Assembly: GCA_045654645.1 (NCBI GenBank)
Contig: JAZONR010000023.1
Coordinates: 1 to 64,000 of the forward strand
Source: HGM04593 sp045654645
GTDB lineage: Bacteria; Bacteroidota; Bacteroidia; Bacteroidales; Bacteroidaceae
Reading direction: 5' to 3'
DNA length: 64,000 bases
Below the pieces are notes generated by a model. It was not told the origin of the DNA, searched no databases, and saw nothing but the letters and a program-made list of their open reading frames with translations. The position numbers were made by a program, and so were the translations under genes. Numbering within the stretch: position 1 is the stretch's first letter; each line of letters opens with the position of its first letter. Positions 8,027 through 15,948 of this stretch are shown piece after piece.

Positions 8027-10180
8027 TTACTCTTCCTCCTTTACGGCAAGTTCCTCAACAAGCTTATTCTGCACATCGCCGGGAACAAGCTCATAGGTAG
8101 AAGGCGACATAATAAACGATGCACGTCCACCGGTGAGCGAGCTCAATGTTGTAGAGTATGAAGCCATCTCTTTCAAGGGCACCTTGGCCGAGAGTTTCTC
8201 ATAGCCATTCTCGCTCTCCATACCCATAATCATACCGCGACGTCCCTGAATGTCGCTCATCACATCACCCATCTTATCCGAGGGGACAAAAACCTCAACA
8301 TCATATACAGGCTCCAAAATCTTGGGACCCGCTTCGCGGAACGCTGCACTAAAGGCATTGCGGCCTGCAAGCATAAATGAGAGCTCGTTAGAATCAACCG
8401 GGTGCATCTTGCCATCATAAACAATAACACGCACATCACGAGCATAAGAGCCGGTGAGCGGGCCACGCTCCATACGCTCCATAACACCCTTGAGAATTGC
8501 CGGCATAAAGCGGGCATCAATGCTACCACCGACAATACTGTTCACAAACACAAGTTTACCACCCCACTCGAGTGTAACCTCTTCGGTAGCCTTGGCATTA
8601 ATCTTTAGCTCCTGACCTCCGAAACGATAAACATCCTGTAATGGTTTACCCTCCTCATAAGGCTCCACAATCAAATGCACCTCGCCAAACTGTCCGGCAC
8701 CACCCGACTGTTTCTTATGACGATAGTCGGCACGCGCAGCCTTGGTAATTGTCTCGCGGTAAGGAATCTTTGGCTCTTCATATTTAACCTGAATTTTCTC
8801 CACGTGCTCAAGGCGCCACTTCAACGTGCGAAGGTGGAACTCACCCTGTCCATAAACGATTGTCTGACGCAACTCCTTGGACTGCTCGATGCGCCAAGTG
8901 GGATCCTCCTCGTGCATACGGTTAAGCACCTGCATCATCTTCTCAATCTCACTCTCATTCACGGGTTTAATGGCACGAGAATACTTTGAAGCGGGATATT
9001 TAACCAATGCAAACTTGTGGTTGCAATCCTTGGCATTGAGAGTGTTACCAATCTTGATATCCTTGAGCTTCACTGTGCAGCCAAGGTCGCCGGCCTTCAA
9101 CTCATCAACAGCCACGCGGTTAGCACCGGCACTGCAGAAAATCTGAGCAATTCGCTCCTTTGAGCCACGGTCGGCATTCACAAGGTCATCGCCGGCCTTC
9201 AATGTACCGCTCATCACCTTGAAATAATTAACCTCACCGATATGAGGCTCTACTGATGTCTTGTAGAAGAATACCGATGTGGGAGCATCGCTGTTATAGG
9301 GGACTGTTTCACCCTCTGCATCAACAGGCTGTGGCATATCATCAATTTCGGGGGCCACATTTGCAAGGAACTCCAACAAACGACTCACCGCAACATCGGT
9401 TGAAGCCGAGCAGCAGAGAACGGGATATACGCTATCTGTCTCAAGACCCAAACGTGCACCCTTGCGGATTTCATCCGTTGTCAATTCCTCACTCTCGAAG
9501 AACTTATCCATCAAGCCCTCCTCATTCTCGGCAGCCTTCTCAACAAGTTCCATATGCAACGCCTTGGCCTTCTCTACCTCACTTGCAGGAATGTCCTCAA
9601 CAATAGGAGCCTTGCCCTCGCCAACGAATGTAAGCTTCTTCATCAACAGAACATCAATGATGGTGCTGAAACCGGGGCCCGCATTCAACGGATACTGCAC
9701 GGGTACAACCTTTGAGCCATAGATTGACTGCAACTGCTCAATAACAGAGTCATAGTCGCACTTCTCGTTATCAACCTGGTTCACAACGAACATCATAGGC
9801 TTCTTCATCTTCTTCACATAGCGGTAGCAGTTCTGTGTACCCACCTCAACGCCATACTGGCCGTTGATTACCATCATCGCCAGGTCGGCAACAGTCATTG
9901 CGCTCACCATACTGCCGACAAAATCATCCGAGCCCGGACAGTCGATAAGATTCAACTTCTTGCCGGCCTGCTCAATCTGGAATACAGTTGAAAACACCGA
10001 ATAGCCATACTCCTGCTCTACAGGGAAGTAGTCGCTAACAGTGCTCTTTGCCTCAATTGTACCTCTACGTTTGATAATTCCACCCTCATAGAGCATAGCC
10101 TCTGTGAGAGTGGTTTTTCCAGAGCCGGAACATCCTACGATTGCAATGTTCTTGATTTCGTTAGTTTGATAAGTTTTCAT
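8027..10180 (-). CDS. fusA2: Elongation factor G paralogue EF-G2, catalytic His absent
   Basis: This 717-residue protein has EF-G architecture: a G domain, domain II with a GDDLVNADRGSKERIAQI-type beta-barrel, domain IV (YRETITKAARADYRHKKQSGGAGQFGEVHL) and domain V ending in GGRASFIM. The G domain departs from canonical EF-G. The P-loop is GCSGSGKTT (16-24) instead of GHIDAGKTT. The G3 motif is DCPGSDDF, with Ser84 where EF-G has the GTP-activating His. G4 is NQVD. This matches the Bacteroides EF-G2, reported to support translocation without GTP hydrolysis and to matter in the starved gut. It lies just upstream of rprXY. The leader of about 130 bases is given separately. Confidence 0.9.
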   Translation of the reverse strand: MKTYQTNEIKNIAIVGCSGSGKTTLTEAMLYEGGIIKRRGTIEAKSTVSDYFPVEQEYGYSVFSTVFQIEQAGKKLNLIDCPGSDDFVGSMVSAMTVADLAMMVINGQYGVEVGTQNCYRYVKKMKKPMMFVVNQVDNEKCDYDSVIEQLQSIYGSKVVPVQYPLNAGPGFSTIIDVLLMKKLTFVGEGKAPIVEDIPASEVEKAKALHMELVEKAAENEEGLMDKFFESEELTTDEIRKGARLGLETDSVYPVLCCSASTDVAVSRLLEFLANVAPEIDDMPQPVDAEGETVPYNSDAPTSVFFYKTSVEPHIGEVNYFKVMSGTLKAGDDLVNADRGSKERIAQIFCSAGANRVAVDELKAGDLGCTVKLKDIKIGNTLNAKDCNHKFALVKYPASKYSRAIKPVNESEIEKMMQVLNRMHEEDPTWRIEQSKELRQTIVYGQGEFHLRTLKWRLEHVEKIQVKYEEPKIPYRETITKAARADYRHKKQSGGAGQFGEVHLIVEPYEEGKPLQDVYRFGGQELKINAKATEEVTLEWGGKLVFVNSIVGGSIDARFMPAILKGVMERMERGPLTGSYARDVRVIVYDGKMHPVDSNELSFMLAGRNAFSAAFREAGPKILEPVYDVEVFVPSDKMGDVMSDIQGRRGMIMGMESENGYEKLSAKVPLKEMASYSTTLSSLTGGRASFIMSPSTYELVPGDVQNKLVEELAVKEEE

Positions 10181-10347
10181 ACTATTTTTGTTTTAATTAG
10201 GAAAAAGGAGAAGCAACAAAACAAATAATCATCATCATTAACGACAGTCTTTACCTGCATCATCCACGAACTCCCGTTTCCAAGGTTAGTTAGTTTGTTT
10301 TTAAGTTTTATGTTGGCAATGTAGGAATTTTCCCAAACAAAAGCAAA
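10181..10347 (-). promoter_or_regulatory. Promoter and roughly 130-base leader of the EF-G2 gene
   Basis: On the minus strand TTTG (10344-10347), a 20-base spacer and TACATTGC (10316-10323, a weaker -7 box) place the transcript start near 10310. The leader is then about 130 bases before the ATG at 10180. I see no strong stem-loop in it. In B. thetaiotaomicron the EF-G2 gene is activated by the carbon regulator Cur; a binding site here cannot be named from sequence alone. The same 240-base gap also carries the divergent hemW promoter. Confidence 0.6.
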
Positions 10348-10420
10348 TAGAATGATAATGTTTTTTCAAAAAGAGAGAAAAAAAGTAACTTCGCAGCACA
10401 TTTTTAACACAAAGCGACAA

Positions 10421-11548
10421 ATGGCCGGTATTTATATACACATTCCCTTCTGCAAACAACGATGCAACTACTGCGCATTCTACTCCTCTACCTTATATAA
10501 TATAAGAGAGGAATACACCAACGCCCTGTGTCGCGAAATTTCAATGCGCAAAGATTATGTAAGGGGAGAGACAATTGAAACAATTTACCTGGGAGGAGGA
10601 ACACCATCCACTTTGGAAATATCACAGTTGCAACAGATATGCGACACCATATACGCAAACCACACTGTCAGCAATAATGCCGAGGTTACAATAGAATGTA
10701 ACCCCGACGACCTCACACCCCAATTCCTTGCCAAGCTTAAGGAATTACCTTTCAACCGCATAAGTATGGGCATACAGAGTTTCGACGACGCGCAACTAAA
10801 GCGCCTTGGCCGCCGTCATAATGCCCGAAAGGCACAACAAGCCATAATTAATGCCCGTACTGCCGGCTATAACAACATAAGCATAGACCTGATGTTTGCG
10901 CTCCCCGGCTCAACAAAGGAGAGCTGGAGACACGACCTTGAGTGCGCCATTGCGCTGAAACCCAACCACCTATCGGCCTATAACCTGATGTATGAAGAGG
11001 GCACCCCGCTGCACCGTGCCCTTGAGCGTGGCGACTTCGCCGAACTGAGCGAGGAAGAAAACGTGGAACAATTCGAGATGCTAATTACAAAACTGAAAAA
11101 AGCCGGCTACCACCACTATGAGATTTCCAACTTTGCGCAGCCGGGATGCGAGAGCCGCCACAACAGCAGCTACTGGAACGACACTCCCTACATTGGCTGT
11201 GGAGCAGCAGCCCACTCCTACAACGGAACATCGCGCGAGTGGAACATCGCCGATATAAAGGGATACATCAAAGGCATTGAAAGCGGAGAACGCAACTATG
11301 AGATAGAACACCTGAACGAAGAAGAGCGCTACAACGATGCCGTACTCACCCGCCTGCGCACTGCAAAAGGAATTCCACTCGAGTGGATGAAAGAAAAATT
11401 CAACGCAAAGCTAAACAACCATATGCTGCGGATTGCCAAAAAAGAGATTGCCCTCGGCAACCTTAAAGAAGAAAAAGGACACCTATCACTCACCGAGAAG
11501 GGGATATTCATAAGCGATGCGGTGATAAGGGAGTTGATTTATATATAA
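10421..11548 (+). CDS. hemW: Radical SAM heme chaperone HemW
   Basis: This 375-residue protein begins MAGIYIHIPFCKQRCNYCAF, giving the CxxxCxxC iron-sulfur motif (Cys11, Cys15, Cys18) followed by AF as in HemW rather than the extra Cys of HemN. Other family motifs are YLGGGTPS, ECNPDDLT, NRISMGIQSF, SIDLMFALPG and HYEISNFA. HemW binds heme and is thought to deliver it to respiratory proteins; it is often mis-annotated as coproporphyrinogen oxidase. The frame opens upstream at 10352, but a -7 box TAACTTCG at 10386-10393 lies inside that part, so the start is 10421. A terminator follows directly. Confidence 0.92.
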   Translation: MAGIYIHIPFCKQRCNYCAFYSSTLYNIREEYTNALCREISMRKDYVRGETIETIYLGGGTPSTLEISQLQQICDTIYANHTVSNNAEVTIECNPDDLTPQFLAKLKELPFNRISMGIQSFDDAQLKRLGRRHNARKAQQAIINARTAGYNNISIDLMFALPGSTKESWRHDLECAIALKPNHLSAYNLMYEEGTPLHRALERGDFAELSEEENVEQFEMLITKLKKAGYHHYEISNFAQPGCESRHNSSYWNDTPYIGCGAAAHSYNGTSREWNIADIKGYIKGIESGERNYEIEHLNEEERYNDAVLTRLRTAKGIPLEWMKEKFNAKLNNHMLRIAKKEIALGNLKEEKGHLSLTEKGIFISDAVIRELIYI

Positions 11549-11555
11549 ATATCCC

Positions 11556-11597
11556 TAACATTAACCGCCGCAGGCGTGCCTGCGGCGGTTAATGTTA
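11556..11597. terminator. Bidirectional hairpin between hemW and the winged-helix gene
   Basis: A perfect 20-base-pair inverted repeat (11556-11575 and 11578-11597, core CCGCCGCAGGC) lies eight bases after the hemW stop and directly abuts the stop codon of the convergent winged-helix gene. The U tract is weak on both sides, but the stem is very stable. Confidence 0.7.
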
Positions 11598-11888
11598 TCA
11601 GATTCTATCTCCCAAATAGCTCTTTAAGGCCATCACATACTCCTCAAAGGCCAAGATTCCTTCGGGTGTTATTGAGCAAGTCGTACGGGGCATTTTTCCT
11701 TTAAATCCCTTTTCCACCGTTATATACCCGGCTTTTTGCAATTTATCCAGCTGTACGCTCAAGTTGCCGGCAGTTGCATTTGTCCGCTCCTTAATGTACA
11801 CAAAGTCGGCACTCTCTACAGTTATCAACAAAGAGACAACTGCAAGACGAAGTTCGGAATGCAACAACGGATTAAGTTCTTTAAACAT
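11598..11888 (-). CDS. Winged-helix transcriptional regulator (MarR/HTH_34-like)
   Basis: This 96-residue protein is made almost entirely of a winged-helix domain: LLHSELRLAVVSLL, then VYIKERTNATAGNLSVQLDKLQKAGYITVEKGF (recognition helix and wing), and a C-terminal dimerisation helix. The start at 11888 overlaps the end of the upstream membrane-protein gene by eight bases; an upstream extension of 12 codons lies within that gene and is unlikely. Such pairs of a small winged-helix protein and a membrane protein are common in Bacteroidetes. The regulator probably controls its own operon, but no ligand can be named. Confidence 0.85.
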   Translation of the reverse strand: MFKELNPLLHSELRLAVVSLLITVESADFVYIKERTNATAGNLSVQLDKLQKAGYITVEKGFKGKMPRTTCSITPEGILAFEEYVMALKSYLGDRI

Positions 11889-12501
11889 TTTTCTTACGGT
11901 TAAGGATATGACCCGGAACAACAAGCAACATAAATATTATTACTGCAAAGATAATACATTCTATCAAATAAAGCCCACCATAACCAACATCTTGAATTGT
12001 ATGGGAACGTACATAAACAAACTCGGCAACAGTGAATGACACAGGCGAGATTATCGCAACTATCCCAATCCTTTTTACAACGTTGTCCTTAATGACAACG
12101 GCAGTCACGTATGTACCCACTCCCATAAGCACAACAACTGTGGAAAAGACACCGATACCAAAGCCATAATAAAAAGGAATAAACACCGAAGCAATGCCAA
12201 TGCCTGTCCACACAGCACCCACACAGCGGTCTATATAGTTTACTGCACCACTCTCCTGCCTGTTGAGAGAAAGCATAAGCGGCCATCCTATCAAAGGTAT
12301 CGCAAACCACAACCACAGGTATGGCATAAAGTCATCAACACAAGCCACAATCAAAGCCTGTATTATTGAAACGAACACAGTTGTATAGCCCCAGACAAGA
12401 AAAGGTGTTCCAAAATTCCTTCCCATTCGCGCGCGTGAATCATTTATCATTGAGGTGATAAGTTCGAGACTCTCGGCCTCATTCATTTTTCTTTCTTCCA
12501 T
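11881..12501 (-). CDS. Multi-pass membrane protein paired with a winged-helix regulator
   Basis: This 206-residue protein has about six predicted membrane segments after a polar N-terminal helix (MNEAESLELITSMINDSRARMGRNFGTPFLVWGY). The last segment ends ILNRKKNV. I recognise the layout as a conserved Bacteroidetes membrane protein encoded with a PadR/MarR-type regulator, but not a function. Met6 (12486) is an alternative start. It has its own promoter and is the first gene of the pair, overlapping the regulator gene. A membrane sensor or antagonist role is only a guess from the pairing. Confidence 0.75.
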   Translation of the reverse strand: MEERKMNEAESLELITSMINDSRARMGRNFGTPFLVWGYTTVFVSIIQALIVACVDDFMPYLWLWFAIPLIGWPLMLSLNRQESGAVNYIDRCVGAVWTGIGIASVFIPFYYGFGIGVFSTVVVLMGVGTYVTAVVIKDNVVKRIGIVAIISPVSFTVAEFVYVRSHTIQDVGYGGLYLIECIIFAVIIFMLLVVPGHILNRKKNV

Positions 12502-12549
12502 AATAATAATTTTATTTGTAAAACATCAAGTAGAAATGGATATCCGCCA

Positions 12550-12581
12550 CAAAAATAAAGTAGTTTATTTTATAAACCAAA
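12550..12581 (-). promoter_or_regulatory. Promoter of the membrane protein/winged-helix operon
   Basis: The minus strand reads TTTG (12578-12581), a 20-base spacer and TATTTTTG (12550-12557), a full match to the Bacteroidetes -7 box. The leader is about 40 bases. Confidence 0.7.
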
Positions 12582-12619
12582 TGTTTTTTATTATATTTTT
12601 GGAGAATGGAAAAACAACA

Positions 12620-12654
12620 CAAAAAAATCGGAGTGCCCAAACGGACACTCCGAT
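12620..12654 (-). terminator. Terminator of glmM
   Basis: A hairpin with the stem ATCGGAGTG/CACTCCGAT (12627-12654) is followed on the minus strand by a run of seven U, about 20 bases past the glmM stop. Confidence 0.85.
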
Positions 12655-12674
12655 AATATAATTTATAATTTCAA

Positions 12675-14063
12675 TTACATCAAGCTGTTTGCAAGTGCAA
12701 GAATTTCCTCACCAATTGCATCGGCTGCCTCCTGGGTGGGACCTTCGGAATAGATGCGGATGATTGGCTCGGTGTTGCTCTTGCGCAAGTGCACCCAAGT
12801 CTCGGGAAAGTCGAGTTTCACACCATCAACAGTGTTTATCTCGGCCTTACCTGCGTATGTAGACTTAATCTTCTCAAGAATAACATCAACATCGCATCCG
12901 GGCTTCAAGTCAATGCGGTTCTTGCCCATAAAGTAGGCAGGGTATGTTGCACGAAGCTCGCTCACTGTCTTCTTCTCGTGAGCAAGGTGGCTAAGGAACA
13001 GACAGATACCCACCAATGCGTCGCGACCTGCGTGGCAAGCGGGATAGATGACACCACCATTACCCTCGCCACCGATAACGGCATTTGTCTCGCGCATCTT
13101 GGTAACCACATTCACCTCACCAACAGCCGATGCTGTGTAGGTACAACCGTGAGCGTTGGTTACATCGCGCAAAGCACGTGTTGAGCTGAGGTTGGAAACG
13201 GTATTTCCGGGAGTGTGCTTGAGCACATAATCGGCAACTGTTACAAGTGTATACTCCTCGCCATACATCTCGCCATTCTCGCAGATGATTGCAAGACGGT
13301 CTACGTCGGGGTCCACAACAAAGGCAACATCATTGCCACCCTTTGCCATAAGCCCCATAATGTCGCCAAGATTCTTTGCAAGAGGCTCGGGGTTGTGCTG
13401 GAAATCGCCGGTGGGCTCGCAGTAGAGCTTGTCTACCTTAGTAACACCCAGTTTCTCGAACAGTTTGGGAAGAATTACGCCACCCACTGAGTTCACACAA
13501 TCAATTGCTACCTTAAAACCGGCAGCCTTGATAGCCTCAACATCAACAAGAGGCAAGGCAAGCACTGCTTCAATATGCTTATCATCGTATGTATCATCAA
13601 GACGATATTTGCCAAGAGTCTCAACGTCGGCATAATCAAACTCTTCGGCAGCAGCAATGCGCAGAACCTCCTGTCCCTCGGCAGCATTCAAGAACTCGCC
13701 CTTCTCGTTGAGAAGTTTCAAAGCATTCCACTGACGGGGGTTGTGGCTTGCAGTGAGAATTATACCTCCACAGGCATCCTCCATTGTAACAGCAACCTCG
13801 GTTGTGGGGGTAGAAGCAAGACCTATGTCCACAACATCGAAGCCCATACCCATAAGAGTTCCGCAAACAATTTTATTTACCATTTCGCCCGACAGACGCG
13901 CATCACGTCCAACAACGATTTTGTTGCTTGTCTTTGTTGTTGTCTTGCGAATGAGAGCCGCATAGGCCGAAGTGAGCTTGACAACATCGAGTGGAGTGAG
14001 ACCTTCATCGGCCCTACCGCCGATAGTACCTCTAATACCTGAAATTGATTTAATGAGTGTCAT
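12675..14063 (-). CDS. glmM: Phosphoglucosamine mutase
   Basis: This 462-residue phosphohexomutase carries the active-site serine loop TASHNPRQWN (Ser106), the metal loop DPDVDRL near residue 252, the sugar loop GEGNGG near 334 and the C-terminal phosphate-binding RKSNTEPIIRIY. It converts glucosamine-6-phosphate to glucosamine-1-phosphate for UDP-GlcNAc, feeding peptidoglycan and lipid A. Family members with other substrates look similar; GlmM is favoured by length and loop sequences. It follows the DUF4827 gene by 19 bases and is probably transcribed with it. Confidence 0.88.
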   Translation of the reverse strand: MTLIKSISGIRGTIGGRADEGLTPLDVVKLTSAYAALIRKTTTKTSNKIVVGRDARLSGEMVNKIVCGTLMGMGFDVVDIGLASTPTTEVAVTMEDACGGIILTASHNPRQWNALKLLNEKGEFLNAAEGQEVLRIAAAEEFDYADVETLGKYRLDDTYDDKHIEAVLALPLVDVEAIKAAGFKVAIDCVNSVGGVILPKLFEKLGVTKVDKLYCEPTGDFQHNPEPLAKNLGDIMGLMAKGGNDVAFVVDPDVDRLAIICENGEMYGEEYTLVTVADYVLKHTPGNTVSNLSSTRALRDVTNAHGCTYTASAVGEVNVVTKMRETNAVIGGEGNGGVIYPACHAGRDALVGICLFLSHLAHEKKTVSELRATYPAYFMGKNRIDLKPGCDVDVILEKIKSTYAGKAEINTVDGVKLDFPETWVHLRKSNTEPIIRIYSEGPTQEAADAIGEEILALANSLM

Positions 14064-14082
14064 ATTTATAAAAAATAAGTTG

Positions 14083-14757
14083 TTATTCCTGCTTCATTAT
14101 TGCCACACTGGGCTGATATGTTATCTGATAACGACAAGGATAGACATACATTGTGGCATTTGAAGTGCCCTTGGTGTGAGGAACAATCAAGTTCACCTTG
14201 GCCAAATTACTTTGCGAGCGTGTAAAGCTGAGGAAGCGCAATGGCACAAGCCAACCGGCAGGCACAGCTGCTCCGTACATCTCTTTCATCATTCCCGAAG
14301 TGAATGTTGCCGAATAGGAGCCACTCTTGTTTGTTACACGCATCTCATCAGGGTCGGGATAGAAAGTGTTGCCCGATATTGTATCACCATCCTGTATATT
14401 GTACTCAAAATAACGCACAAGCATATCACAGTTACTATCTTCGGCAATGCGATGGGCGCCCGGGACATCTTTGGGGTTTCTCACAATCTGCATATACACC
14501 TCATCTACCTCAACATATTCGTTCCTGGCCACATCGGTAACCGAGTCATTGGCAATAAATTTATCATAAGAGATAATCCTTATTCCCTCGGACTTCAAAT
14601 AATTCTTCACAGCCTCGCGCTCCTTCTCCTTCATCTCGGAATAGGTTACAGCATCATCACACGATGCAAGCAGCGCAAAAAGCGCAACCAGCAACACAAG
14701 CGGGGTCTGTTTCAATATGTTGATTTTCACGTTACCTGCAATCTTTTTTCTATTCAT
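14083..14757 (-). CDS. DUF4827 lipoprotein
   Basis: This 224-residue predicted lipoprotein has a signal peptide with a hydrophobic core LVLLVALFALLASC, giving Cys33 as the lipid anchor. I recognise the mature sequence as the DUF4827 family, which is restricted to Bacteroidetes; its start EMKEKEREAVKNYLKSEGIRI resembles the linker region of FKBP-type lipoproteins. No catalytic motif is apparent. The start at 14757 is chosen because a promoter lies upstream at 14779-14810, although the frame is open to 14823. The position between nrnA and glmM is, as I recall, conserved in Bacteroidales. Confidence 0.8.
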   Translation of the reverse strand: MNRKKIAGNVKINILKQTPLVLLVALFALLASCDDAVTYSEMKEKEREAVKNYLKSEGIRIISYDKFIANDSVTDVARNEYVEVDEVYMQIVRNPKDVPGAHRIAEDSNCDMLVRYFEYNIQDGDTISGNTFYPDPDEMRVTNKSGSYSATFTSGMMKEMYGAAVPAGWLVPLRFLSFTRSQSNLAKVNLIVPHTKGTSNATMYVYPCRYQITYQPSVAIMKQE

Positions 14758-14778
14758 TTCCAAAAATACAATTTTCTG

Positions 14779-14810
14779 CGAAGATACCAAAACAATTGCA
14801 CAAAAACAAA
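14779..14810 (-). promoter_or_regulatory. Promoter of DUF4827-glmM
   Basis: The minus strand has TTTG (14807-14810), a 20-base spacer and the -7 box TATCTTCG (14779-14786). This TATCTTCG variant recurs upstream of several other genes in the window. Confidence 0.7.
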
Positions 14811-14845
14811 ATGCCGATAACAAAAAACCTTAAAAACGGCACTAT

Positions 14846-15877
14846 TCACTCGGTGAGTAATGCCTTGTATTTTTGTATAGCCTGCCTGAAGCGCTCCACA
14901 GCCATATTCATTGTGCAATGAAGTTCACCTCCCGAGGCGTTCTTGTGCCCACCGCCGTTGAAAAATTCCGCCGCCATCTCATTGCAAGGAAAATCATCGA
15001 CACTGCGCAAAGAAACGTTTATTTTGCCGGGCTGCTCTTCACGCAAAAAACAGGAAAGACGCACCCCCTTTATCTGCAAGGGTTGATTTACCAGGCCGTC
15101 GGTATCGCCCTTGGATGAATAGAAACGCATCAGCTCCCCGTGAGAAAGCGTGATGAGAGCTGCATTGTATTTGTTATAATGCTTGAGTTTGTCGCACATT
15201 GCATAGCCCCACATACGCATTTTTGAGAGCGAAGCATTATAAAAGACCTTGCGATATATTGCATCCTTGTCAATGCCTTTGCCAAGAAGCTCGGCAACTA
15301 TAAGATAGATATCCTTGCGAGTAGATGCATAGGCAAATGACCCCGTATCGGTCATCATTCCGGTGTAGATACACTGCGCCATATCAAATGAGAGTTGTTC
15401 CAACCCGGAAAGCCCGGTTAGCACACGATAGACAAGCTCAGCCGTGGAGCAAGCCTCGGGAGCCGAAACAAGGATATCAAACTCATCGGAGGGCTGCAAG
15501 TGGTGGTCTATAAGCACCTTCACGGCACCCGCACCGGCAACAGTTGTCGCCGCATCACCCAAACGTGAAAGCTGATTAAAGTCGAGACAAAAGAGTGCAT
15601 CGGCCGAAGTTATAGCCCTATCGGCAGCCTCTTTGTCGGCATCATAGAACAGCACCTCGCCCGCCAGGGGCAGCCACGCCAAATTCGCAGGAAAGGCATT
15701 GGGCAGCACAACCGTAACGCCCTTGCCCACACTGCGCAGAAAGAGAGCGAGCGCCAATGACGAGCCAACAGCATCACCATCGGGATTCTTATGAGCAAGC
15801 ACAACACAACGTGCCGCTTTAGTGAGCAGTTGCCCTATTCTGTCAAGGGCATCCTGCGGAAAAATCGTTTCAAGCAT
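14846..15877 (-). CDS. nrnA: DHH-family phosphoesterase NrnA-like (nanoRNase / pAp phosphatase)
   Basis: This 343-residue protein has a DHH domain with HKNPDGDAVG (29-38), CLDFNQLSRLGD and the signature DHH at 124-126 (VLIDHHLQPSD), and a DHHA1 domain with NGGGHKNASGGEL near the C terminus. NrnA-type enzymes degrade 2-5-base RNAs and dephosphorylate pAp; some relatives hydrolyse cyclic dinucleotide products. A -7 box TATCTTCG at 15902-15909 gives it its own promoter in the 71-base gap after comEC. Confidence 0.87.
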   Translation of the reverse strand: MLETIFPQDALDRIGQLLTKAARCVVLAHKNPDGDAVGSSLALALFLRSVGKGVTVVLPNAFPANLAWLPLAGEVLFYDADKEAADRAITSADALFCLDFNQLSRLGDAATTVAGAGAVKVLIDHHLQPSDEFDILVSAPEACSTAELVYRVLTGLSGLEQLSFDMAQCIYTGMMTDTGSFAYASTRKDIYLIVAELLGKGIDKDAIYRKVFYNASLSKMRMWGYAMCDKLKHYNKYNAALITLSHGELMRFYSSKGDTDGLVNQPLQIKGVRLSCFLREEQPGKINVSLRSVDDFPCNEMAAEFFNGGGHKNASGGELHCTMNMAVERFRQAIQKYKALLTE

Positions 15878-15948
15878 ATAATATCGCAGTTAAAAACAAC
15901 ACGAAGATACAACAGCAACGCGGAAAAACAGCATTCCACACCCTCTTT

